Positions 49,101 through 61,016 of a stretch of 64,000 nt of DNA are shown piece after piece. The notes below the pieces were generated by a model. That model was not told the origin of the DNA. It worked only from the letters and a program-made list of their open reading frames with translations, and searched no databases. The stretch is from Crotalaria pallida (lineage: Eukaryota > Streptophyta > Magnoliopsida > Fabales > Fabaceae), in assembly GCA_037953625.1 (NCBI GenBank), contig CM075651.1:107013001-107077000 (forward strand). Direction: 5' to 3'. The translations under genes and the position numbers were made by a program. Each line of letters begins with the position of its first letter. Positions within the stretch are counted from its first letter, which is position 1.

Positions 49101-51766
49101 CAAGCATTGTTTAGGATCATTCTAATGGTTCTTATAAGTCGTAATACACATTCCGAGACCATTCTACACCTTTAGAATACTCCCTTTATCATTCTACACT
49201 TGTTAGAACCTCCAAGGACTCATGCTAGACCCTCTACGTCCCTTGGGGACTCAAGCATTGTTTAGGATCATTCTAATGGTTCTTATAAGTCCTAGTACAC
49301 ATTCCTAGACCATTCTAAGCCTTTAGAATACTCTATTAACCATTCTACACCTTTTAGAACCTCCAATGACTCATGCTAGACCCTCTACGTCCCTTGGGGA
49401 CTCAAGCATTGTTTAGGATCATTCTAATGGTTCTTTTAAGTCGTAATACAAATTCCAAGACCATTCTACACCTTTAGAATACTCCCTTTATCATTCTACA
49501 CTTGTTAGAACCTCCAAGGACTCATGCTAGACCCTCTATGTCCCTTGGGGACTCAAGCATTGTTTAGGATCATTCTAATGGTTCTTATAAATCCTAATAC
49601 ACATTCCAAGACCATTCTAAGCCTTTAGAATACTCTCTTAACCATTCTACACTTGTTAGAACCTCCAAGGACACATGCTAGACCCTCTACGTCCCTTGGG
49701 GACTCAAGCATTGTTTAGGATCATTCTAATGGTTCTTATAAGTCCTAGTACACATTCCTAGACCATTCTAAGCCTTTAGAATACTCTATTAACCATTCTA
49801 CACCTTTTAGAACCTCCAATGACTCATGCTAGACCCTCTACGTCCCTTGGGGACTCAAGCATTGTTTAGGATCATTCTAATGGTTCTTTTAAGTCGTAAT
49901 ACACATTCCAAGACCATTCTACACCTTTAGAATACTCCCTTTATCATTCTACACTTGTTAGAACCTCCAAGGACTCATGCTAGACCCTCTACGTCCCTTG
50001 GGGACTCAAGCATTGTTTAGGATCATTCTAATGGTTCTTATAAATCCTAATACACATTCCAAGACCATTCTAAGCCTTTAGAATACTTTCTTAACCGTTC
50101 TACACTTGTTAGAACCTCCAAGGACACATGCTAGACCCTCTACGTCCCTTGGGGACTCAAGCATTGTTTAGGATCATTCTAATGGTTCTTATAAGTCCTA
50201 GTACACATTCCTAGACCATTCTAAGCCTTTAGAATACTCTATTAACCATTCTACACCTTTTAGAACCTCCAATGACTCATGCTAGACCCTCTACGTCCCT
50301 TGGGGACTCAAGCATTGTTTAGGATTATTCTAATGGTTCTTATAAGTCGTAATACACATTCCGAGACCATTCTACACCTTTAGAATACTCCCTTTATCAT
50401 TCTACACTTGTTAGAACCTCCAAGGACTCATGCTAGACCCTCTACGTCCCTTGGGGACTCAAGCATTGTTTAGGATCATTCTAATGGTTCTTATAAATCC
50501 TAATACACATTCCAAGACCATTCTAAGCCTTTAGAATACTCTCTTAACCATTCTACACTTGTTAGAACCTCCAAGGACTCATGCTAGACCCTCTACGTCC
50601 CTTGGGGACTCAAGCATTATTTAGGATCATTCTAATGGTTCTTATAAGTCCTAATACACATTCCTAGACCATTCTAAGCCTTTAGAATACTCTCTTAACC
50701 ATTCTACACTTGTTACAACCTCCAAGGACTCATGCTAGACCCTCTACGTCCCTTGGGGACTCAAGCATTATTTAGGATCATTCTAATGGTTCTTATAAGT
50801 CCTAATACACATTCCGAGACCATTCTACACCTTTAGAAAACTCCCTTTATCATTCTACACTTGTTAGAACCTCCAAGGACTCATGCTAGACCCTCTACGT
50901 CCCTTGGGGACTCAAGCATTGTTTAGGATCATTCTAACGGTTCTTATAAGTCCTAGTACACATTCCTAGACCATTCTAAGCCTTTAGAATACTCTATTAA
51001 CCATTCTACACTTGTTAGAACCTCCAAGGACTCATGCTACACCCTCTACGTCCCTTGGGGACTGAAGCATTGTTTAGGATCTTTCTAATGGTATTTATAG
51101 GTCCTAATACACATTCCTAGACCATTCTACACCTTTAGAATACTCTCTTAACCATTCTACACTTGTTAGAACCTCCAAGGACTCATGCTACACCCTCTAC
51201 GTCCCTTGGGGACTCAAGCAATATTTAGGATCCTTCTAATGGTTATTATAAGTCCTAATACACATTCCTAGACCATTCTAAGCCTTTAGAATACTCTCTT
51301 AACCATTCTACACTTGTTAGAACCTCCAAGGACTCATGCTACACCCTCTACGTCCCTTGGGGACTCAAGCATTGTTTAGGATCTTTCTAATGGTATTTAT
51401 AGGTCCTAATACACATTCCTAGACCATTCTACACCTTTATAATACTCTCTTAACCATTCTACACTTGTTAGAACCTCCAAGGACTCATGCTAGACCCTCT
51501 ACGTCCCTTGGGGACTCAAGCATTGTTTAGGATCTTTCTAATGGTATTTATAGGTCCTAATACACATTCCTAGACCATTCTACACCTTTATAATACTCTC
51601 TTAACCATTCTACACTTGTTAGAACCTCCAAGGACTCATGCTATACCCTCGACGTCCCTTGGTGACTCAAGCATTGTTTAGGATCATTTTAATGGTTTTT
51701 ATAAGTCCTAATACACATTCCTAGACCATTCTAAGCCTTTAGAATACTCTCTTAACCATTCTAATT
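40140..51766. repeat. higher-order block repeated at ~5.14-kb spacing, three copies
   Basis: A block of roughly 1.3 kb or more occurs at about 40140-41480, 45286-46626 and 50430-51766. Shared order: monomers with CATTATTTAGG, CATTCCGAGACC with CTCCCTTTATC, TCTAACGGTTC with CCTAGTACAC, GGGGACTGAAGC (40776, 45922, 51062), CAATATTTAGGATCC, two TTTATAGGTCC monomers, and an AATTCT monomer (41476, 46622, 51762). Offsets are 5,146 and 5,140 bp. The intervals between copies are not uniform: they contain a 1,214-bp duplication (41476/42690) and 906-bp spacings (44110/45016/45922). Confidence 0.7.
49380..50270. repeat. local 453-bp (trimer) duplication
   Basis: TTCTTTTAAGTCG at 49431 and 49884 and GACACATGCTAG at 49670 and 50123 are both spaced 453 bp, exactly three monomers. 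Single-base differences (CTATGTCCC near 49540, TTAACCGTTC near 50095) distinguish the copies. Confidence 0.7.
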
Positions 51767-52012
51767 CTACACTTGTTAGAACCTCCAAGGACTCATGCTA
51801 CACCCTCTACGTCCCTTGGGGTACCATGCAATGTATAGGATCATTCTAATGGTTATTATAAGTCCTAATACACATTCCTAGACCATTCTAAGCCTTTAGA
51901 ATACTCTCTTAACCATTCTACACTTGTTAGAACCTCCAAGGACTCATGCTACACCCTCTACGTCCTTTGGGGACTCAAGCATTGTTTAGGATCATTCTAA
52001 TGGTTCTTATAA

Positions 52013-55000
52013 GTCGTAATACACATTCCAAGACCATTCTACACCTTTAGAATACTCTCTTTACCATTCTACACTTGTTAGAACCTCCAAGGACTCATGC
52101 TAGACCCTCTACGTCCCTTGGGGACTCAAGCAATGTTTAGGATCATTCTAATGGTTCTTATAAGTCCTAATACACATTCCTCGACCTTTCTAAGCCTTTA
52201 GAATACTCTATTAACCATTCTATACCTGTTAGAACCTCCAATGACTCATTCTAGACCCTCTACGTCCCATGGGGACTCAAGCTTTGTTTAGGATCATTCT
52301 AATGGTTCTTATAAGTCCTAATATACATTCCTAGACCATTCTAAGCCTTTAGAATACTCTCTTAACCATTCTACACTTGTTAGAACCTCCAAGGACTCAT
52401 GCTACACCCTCAACGTCCCTTGGGGACTCAAGCATTGTTTAGGATCTTTATAATGGTTATTATAAGTCCTAATACACATTCCTAGACTATTCTACACCTT
52501 TAGAATACTCTCTTAACCATTCTACACTTGTTAGAACCTCCAAGGACTCATGCTACACCCTCTACGTCCCTTGGGGACTCAAGCATTGTTTAGGATCATT
52601 CTAATGGTTCTTATAAGTCCTAATACACATTCCAAGACCATTCTAAGCCTTTAGAATACTCTCTTAACCATTCTACACTTGTTAGAACCTCCAAGGACTC
52701 ATGCTACACCCTCTACGTCCCTTGGGGTACCATGCAATGTTTAGGATCATTCTAATGGTTATTATAAGTCCTAATACACATTCCTAGACCATTCTAAGCC
52801 TTTAGAATACTCTCTTAACCATTCTACACTTGTTAGAACCTCCAAGGACTCATGCTACACCCTCTTCGTCCTTTGGGGACTCAAGCATTGTTTAGGATCA
52901 TTCTAATGGTTCTTATAAGTCGTAATACACATTCCGAGACCATTCTACACCTTTAGAATACTCCCTTTATCATTCTACACTTGTTAGAACCTCCAAGGAC
53001 TCATGCTAGACCCTCTACGTCCCTTGGGGACTCAAGCATTGTTTAGGATCATTCTAATGGTTCTTATAAGTCCTAGTACACATTCCTAGACCATTCTAAG
53101 CCTTTAGAATACTCTATTAACCATTCTACACCTTTTAGAACCTCCAATGACTCATGCTAGACCCTCTACGTCCCTTGGGGACTCAAGCATTGTTTAGGAT
53201 CATTCTAATGGTTCTTTTAAGTCGTAATACACATTCCAAGACCATTCTACACCTTTAGAATACTCCCTTTATCATTCTACACTTGTTAGAACCTCCAAGG
53301 ACTCATGCTAGACCCTCTACGTCCCTTGGGGACTCAAGCATTGTTTAGGATCATTCTAATGGTTCTTATAAATCCTAATACACATTCCAAGACCATTCTA
53401 AGCCTTTAGAATACTCTCTTAACCATTCTACACTTGTTAGAACCTCCAAGGACACATGCTAGACCTTCTACGTCCCTTGGGGACTCAAGCATTGTTTAGG
53501 ATCATTCTAATGGTTCTTATAAGTCCTAGTACACATTCCTAGACCATTCTAAGCCTTTAGAATACTCTATTAACCATTCTACACCTTTTAGAACCTCCAA
53601 TGACTCATGCTAGACCCTCTACGTCCCTTGGGGACTCAAGCATTGTTTAGGATTATTCTAATGGTTCTTATAAGTCGTAATACACATTCCGAGACCATTC
53701 TACACCTTTAGAATACTCCCTTTATCATTCTACACTTGTTAGAACCTCCAAGGACTCATGCTAGACCCTCTACGTCCCTTGGGGACTCAAGCATTGTTTA
53801 GGATCATTCTAATGGTTCTTATAAGTCCTAATACACAATCCTAGACCTTTCTAAGCCTTTAGAATACTCTATTAACCATTCTACACCTGTTTGAACCTCC
53901 AATTACTCATTCTAGACCCTCTACGTCCCATGGGGACTCAAGCATTGTTTAGGATCATTCTAATGGTTCTTATAAGTCGTAATACAAATTCCAAGACCAT
54001 TCTACACCTTTAGAATACTCTCTTTACCATTCTACACTTGATAGAACCTCCAAGGACTCATGCTAGACCCTCTACGTCCCTTGGGGACTCAAGCATTGTT
54101 TAGGATCATTCTAATGGTTCTTATAAGTCCTAATACACAATCCTAGACCTTTCTAAGCCTTTAGAATACTCTATTAACCATTCTACACCTGTTTGAACCT
54201 CCAATTACTCATTCTAGACCCTCTACGTCCCATGGGGACTCAAGCATTGTTTAGGATCATTCTAACGGTTCTTATAAGTCGTAATACAAATTCCAAGACC
54301 ATTCTACACCTTTAGAATACTCTCTTTACCATTCTACACTTGATAGAACCTCCAAGGACTCATGCTAGACCCTCTACGTCCCTTGGGGACTCAAGCATTG
54401 TTTAGGATCATTCTAATGGTTCTTATAAGTCCTAATACACAATCCTAGACCTTTCTAAGCCTTTAGAATACTCTATTAACCATTCTACACCTGTTAGAAC
54501 CTCCAATTACTCATTCTAGACCCTCTACGTCCCATGGGGATTCAAGCATTGTTTAGGATCATTCTAATGGTTCTTATAAGTCCTAATACACATTCCTAGA
54601 CCATTCTAAGCCTTTAGAATACCCTCTTAACCATTCTACACTTGTTAGAACCTCCAAGGACGCATGCTACACCCTCTATGTCCCTTGGGGACTCAAGCAT
54701 TGTTTAGGATCTTTATAATGGTTATTATAAGTCCTAATACACATTCCTAGACCATTCTACACCTTTAGAATACTCTCTTAACCATTCTACACTTGTTAGA
54801 ACCTCCAAGGACTCATTCTACACCTTTAGAATACTCTCTTTACCATTCTACACTTGATAGAACCTCCAAGGACTCATGCTAGACCCTCTACGTCCCTTGG
54901 GGACTCAAGCATTGTTTAGGATCATTCTAATGGTTCTTATAAGTCCTAATACACATTCCTAGACCTTTCTAAGCCTTTAGAATACTCTATTAACCATTCT

Positions 55001-56570
55001 ACACCTGTTAGAACCTCCAATTACTCATTCTAGACCCTCTACGTCCCATGAGGACTCAAGCATTGTTTAGGATCATTCTAATGGTTCTTATAAGTCCTAA
55101 TACACATTCCTAGACCATTCTAAACCTTTAGAATACTCTCTTAACCATTCTACACTTGTTAGAACCTCCAAGGACTCATGCTACACCCTCTACGTCCCTT
55201 GGGGTACCATGCAATGTTTAGGATCATTCTAATGGTTATTATAAGTCCTAATACACATTCCTAGACCATTCTAAGCCTTTAGAATACTCTCTTAACCATT
55301 CTACACTTGTTAGAACCTCCAAGGACTCATGCTACACCCTCTACGTCCCTTGGGGTACCATGCAATGTTTAGGATCATTCTAATGGTTATTATAAGTCCT
55401 AATACACATTCCTAGACCATTCTAAGCCTTTAGAATACTCTCTTAACCATTCTACACTTGTTAGAACCTCCAAGGACTCAAGCTACACCCTCTACGTCCC
55501 TTGGGGACTCAAGCATTGTTTAGGATCATTCTAATGGTTCTTATAAATCCTAATACACATTCCTAGACCATTCTAAGCCTTTAGAATACTCTCTTAACCA
55601 TTCTACACTTGTTAGAACCTCCAAGGACTCATGCTACACCCTCTACGTCCCTTGGGGACTCAAGCAATATTTAGGATCCTTCTAATGGTTATTATAAGTC
55701 CTAATACACATTCCTAGACCATTCTAAGCCTTTAGAATACTCTCTTAACCATTCTACACTTGTTAGAACCTCCAAGGACTCATGCTACACCCTCTACGTC
55801 CCTTGGGGACTCAAGCATTGTTTAGGATCTTTCTAATGGTATTTATAGGTCCTAATACACATTACTAGACCATTCTACACCTTTATAATACTCTCTTAAC
55901 CATTCTACACTTGTTAGAACCTCCAAGGACTCATGCTAGACCCTCTACGTCCCTTGGGGACTCAAGCATTGTTTAGGATCATTTTAATGGTTCTTATAAG
56001 TCCTAATACACATTCCTAGACCATTCTAAGCCTTTAGAATACTCTGTTAACCATTCTAATTCTACACTTGTTAGAACCTCCAAGGACTCATGCTACACCC
56101 TCTACGTCCCTTGGGGTACCATGCAATGTTTAGGATCATTCTAATGGTTATTATAAGTCCTAATACACATTCCTAGACCATTCTAAGCCTTTAGAATACT
56201 CTATTAACCATTCTACACCTTTTAGAACCTCCAATGACTCATGCTAGACCCTCTACGTCCCTTGGGGACTCAAGCATTGTTTAGGATCATTCTAATGGTT
56301 CTTATAAGTCGTAATACACATTCCTAGACCATTCTACACCTTTAGAATACTCCCTTTATCATTCTACACTTGTTAGAACCTCCAAGGACTCATGCTAGAC
56401 CCTCTACGTCCCTTGGGGACTCAAGCATTGTTTAGGATCATTCTAATGGTTCTTATAAATCCTAGTACACATTCCAAGACCATTTTAAGCCTTTAGAATA
56501 CTCTCGTAACCATTCTACACTTGTTAGAACCTCCAAGGACTCATGCTAGACCCTCTACGTCCCTTGGGGA
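52013..56570. repeat. ~4.5-kb tandem segmental duplication, first copy
   Basis: Matches about 56761-61016 almost base for base by marker. Pairs: GTCGTAATAC 52013 and 56761; the unique CATTCCTCGACC 52181 and 56929; the 61-bp-unit junction 54811 and 59257; the AATTCT monomer 56057 and 60503; CCATTTTAAGCC with CTCTCGTAACC near 56480 and 60930. The offset is 4,748 bp on the left and 4,446 bp on the right. The 302-bp difference equals one two-monomer unit, present three times here (ACACAATCC at 53833, 54135, 54437) and twice in the second copy. Confidence 0.85.
53833..54530. repeat. 302-bp dimer repeated in tandem
   Basis: Two-monomer unit: ACACAATCCTAGACC with CTGTTTGAACC (or CTGTTAGAACC) and CCAATTACTC, then GTCGTAATACAAATTCC with TTGATAGAACC. 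ACACAATCC falls at 53833, 54135 and 54437, exactly 302 bp apart. The last copy has CTGTTAG rather than CTGTTTG. A TCTAACGGTTC change near 54265 marks the second unit. Confidence 0.8.
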
Positions 56571-56760
56571 CTCAAGCATTGTTTAGGATCATTCTAATGG
56601 TTCTTATAAGTCCTAGTACACATTCCTAGACCATTCTAAGCCTTTAGAATACTCTATTAACCATTCTACACCTTTTAGAACCTCCAATGACTCATGCTAG
56701 ACCCTCTACGTCCCTTGGGGACTCAAGCATTGTTTAGGATCATTCTAATGGTTCTTATAA

Positions 56761-59700
56761 GTCGTAATACACATTCCAAGACCATTCTACACCTTTAGAA
56801 TACTCTCTTTACCATTCTACACTTGTTAGAACCTCCAAGGACTCATGCTAGACCCTCTACGTCCCTTGGGGACTCAAGCAATGTTTAGGATCATTCTAAT
56901 GGTTCTTATAAGTCCTAATACACATTCCTCGACCTTCCTAAGCCTTTAGAATACTCTATTAACCATTCTATACCTGTTAGAACCTCCAATGACTCATTCT
57001 AGACCCTCTACGTCCCATGGGGACTCAAGCTTTGTTTAGGATCATTCTAATGGTTCTTATAAGTCCTAATATACATTCCTAGACCATTCTAAGCCTTTAG
57101 AATACTCTCTTAACCATTCTACACTTGTTAGAACCTCCAAGGACTCATGCTACACCCTCAACGTCCCTTGGGGACTCAAGCATTGTTTAGGATCTTTATA
57201 ATGGTTATTATAAGTCCTAATACACATTCCTAGACTATTCTACACCTTTAGAATACTCTCTTAACCATTCTACACTTGTTAGAACCTCCAAGGACTCATG
57301 CTACACCCTCTACGTCCCTTGGGGACTCAAGCATTGTTTAGGATCATTCTAATGGTTCTTATAAGTCCTAATACACATTCCAAGACCATTCTAAGCCTTT
57401 AGAATACTCTCTTAACCATTCTACACTTGTTAGAACCTCCAAGGACTCATGCTACACCCTCTACGTCCCTTGGGGTACCATGCAATGTTTAGGATCATTC
57501 TAATGGTTATTATAAGTCCTAATACACATTCCTAGACCATTCTAAGCCTTTAGAATACTCTCTTAACCATTCTACACTTGTTAGAACCTCCAAGGACTCA
57601 TGCTACACCCTCTTCGTCCTTTGGGGACTCAAGCATTGTTTAGGATCATTCTAATGGTTCTTATAAGTCGTAATACACATTCCGAGACCATTCTACACCT
57701 TTAGAATACTCCCTTTATCATTCTACACTTGTTAGAACCTCCAAGGACTCATGCTAGACCCTCTACGTCCCTTGGGGACTCAAGCATTGTTTAGGATCAT
57801 TCTAATGGTTCTTATAAGTCCTAGTACACATTCCTAGACCATTCTAAGCCTTTAGAATACTCTATTAACCATTCTACACCTTTTAGAACCTCCAATGACT
57901 CATGCTAGACCCTCTACGTCCCTTGGGGACTCAAGCATTGTTTAGGATCATTCTAATGGTTCTTTTAAGTCGTAATACACATTCCAAGACCATTCTACAC
58001 CTTTAGAATACTCCCTTTATCATTCTACACTTGTTAGAACCTCCAAGGACTCATGCTAGACCCTCTACGTCCCTTGGGGACTCAAGCATTGTTTAGGATC
58101 ATTCTAATGGTTCTTATAAATCCTAATACACATTCCAAGACCATTCTAAGCCTTTAGAATACTCTCTTAACCATTCTACACTTGTTAGAACCTCCAAGGA
58201 CACATGCTAGACCTTCTACGTCCCTTGGGGACTCAAGCATTGTTTAGGATCATTCTAATGGTTCTTATAAGTCCTAGTACACATTCCTAGACCATTCTAA
58301 GCCTTTAGAATACTCTATTAACCATTCTACACCTTTTAGAACCTCCAATGACTCATGCTAGACCCTCTACGTCCCTTGGGGACTCAAGCATTGTTTAGGA
58401 TTATTCTAATGGTTCTTATAAGTCGTAATACACATTCCGAGACCATTCTACACCTTTAGAATACTCCCTTTATCATTCTACACTTGTTAGAACCTCCAAG
58501 GACTCATGCTAGACCCTCTACGTCCCTTGGGGACTCAAGCATTGTTTAGGATCATTCTAATGGTTCTTATAAGTCCTAATACACAATCCTAGACCTTTCT
58601 AAGCCTTTAGAATACTCTATTAACCATTCTACACCTGTTTGAACCTCCAATTACTCATTCTAGACCCTCTACGTCCCATGGGGACTCAAGCATTGTTTAG
58701 GATCATTCTAATGGTTCTTATAAGTCGTAATACAAATTCCAAGACCATTCTACACCTTTAGAATACTCTCTTTACCATTCTACACTTGATAGAACCTCCA
58801 AGGACTCATGCTAGACCCTCTACGTCCCTTGGGGACTCAAGCATTGTTTAGGATCATTCTAATGGTTCTTATAAGTCCTAATACACAATCCTAGACCTTT
58901 CTAAGCCTTTAGAATACTCTATTAACCATTCTACACCTGTTAGAACCTCCAATTACTCATTCTAGACCCTCTACGTCCCATGGGGATTCAAGCATTGTTT
59001 AGGATCATTCTAATGGTTCTTATAAGTCCTAATACACATTCCTAGACCATTCTAAGCCTTTAGAATACCCTCTTAACCATTCTACACTTGTTAGAACCTC
59101 CAAGGACGCATGCTACACCCTCTATGTCCCTTGGGGACTCAAGCATTGTTTAGGATCTTTATAATGGTTATTATAAGTCCTAATACACATTCCTAGACCA
59201 TTCTACACCTTTAGAATACTCTCTTAACCATTCTACACTTGTTAGAACCTCCAAGGACTCATTCTACACCTTTAGAATACTCTCTTTACCATTCTACACT
59301 TGATAGAACCTCCAAGGACTCATGCTAGACCCTCTACGTCCCTTGGGGACTCAAGCATTGTTTAGGATCATTCTAATGGTTCTTATAAGTCCTAATACAC
59401 ATTCCTAGACCTTTCTAAGCCTTTAGAATACTCTATTAACCATTCTACACCTGTTAGAACCTCCAATTACTCATTCTAGACCCTCTACGTCCCATGAGGA
59501 CTCAAGCATTGTTTAGGATCATTCTAATGGTTCTTATAAGTCCTAATACACATTCCTAGACCATTCTAAACCTTTAGAATACTCTCTTAACCATTCTACA
59601 CTTGTTAGAACCTCCAAGGACTCATGCTACACCCTCTACGTCCCTTGGGGTACCATGCAATGTTTAGGATCATTCTAATGGTTATTATAAGTCCTAATAC

Positions 59701-61016
59701 ACATTCCTAGACCATTCTAAGCCTTTAGAATACTCTCTTAACCATTCTACACTTGTTAGAACCTCCAAGGACTCATGCTACACCCTCTACGTCCCTTGGG
59801 GTACCATGCAATGTTTAGGATCATTCTAATGGTTATTATAAGTCCTAATACACATTCCTAGACCATTCTAAGCCTTTAGAATACTCTCTTAACCATTCTA
59901 CACTTGTTAGAACCTCCAAGGACTCAAGCTACACCCTCTACGTCCCTTGGGGACTCAAGCATTGTTTAGGATCATTCTAATGGTTCTTATAAATCCTAAT
60001 ACACATTCCTAGACCATTCTAAGCCTTTAGAATACTCTCTTAACCATTCTACACTTGTTAGAACCTCCAAGGACTCATGCTACACCCTCTACGTCCCTTG
60101 GGGACTCAAGCAATATTTAGGATCCTTCTAATGGTTATTATAAGTCCTAATACACATTCCTAGACCATTCTAAGCCTTTAGAATACTCTCTTAACCATTC
60201 TACACTTGTTAGAACCTCCAAGGACTCATGCTACACCCTCTACGTCCCTTGGGGACTCAAGCATTGTTTAGGATCTTTCTAATGGTATTTATAGGTCCTA
60301 ATACACATTACTAGACCATTCTACACCTTTATAATACTCTCTTAACCATTCTACACTTGTTAGAACCTCCAAGGACTCATGCTAGACCCTCTACGTCCCT
60401 TGGGGACTCAAGCATTGTTTAGGATCATTTTAATGGTTCTTATAAGTCCTAATACACATTCCTAGACCATTCTAAGCCTTTAGAATACTCTGTTAACCAT
60501 TCTAATTCTACACTTGTTAGAACCTCCAAGGACTCATGCTACACCCTCTACGTCCCTTGGGGTACCATGCAATGTTTAGGATCATTCTAATGGTTATTAT
60601 AAGTCCTAATACACATTCCTAGACCATTCTAAGCCTTTAGAATACTCTATTAACCATTCTACACCTTTTAGAACCTCCAATGACTCATGCTAGACCCTCT
60701 ACGTCCCTTGGGGACTCAAGCATTGTTTAGGATCATTCTAATGGTTCTTATAAGTCGTAATACACATTCCTAGACCATTCTACACCTTTAGAATACTCCC
60801 TTTATCATTCTACACTTGTTAGAACCTCCAAGGACTCATGCTAGACCCTCTACGTCCCTTGGGGACTCAAGCATTGTTTAGGATCATTCTAATGGTTCTT
60901 ATAAATCCTAATACACATTCCAAGACCATTTTAAGCCTTTAGAATACTCTCGTAACCATTCTACACTTGTTAGAACCTCCAAGGACTCATGCTAGACCCT
61001 CTACGTCCCTTGGGGA
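56761..61016. repeat. ~4.5-kb tandem segmental duplication, second copy
   Basis: Second copy of the block at 52013-56570. It carries the ACACAATCC dimer only twice (58581 and 58883). Visible point differences are few, for example GACCTTCCTAAG here against GACCTTTCTAAG, and CCTAATACAC here near 60905 against CCTAGTACAC near 56462. Beyond about 61016 the order changes (CATTATTTAGG here, CATTGTTTAGG after the first copy). Confidence 0.85.
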
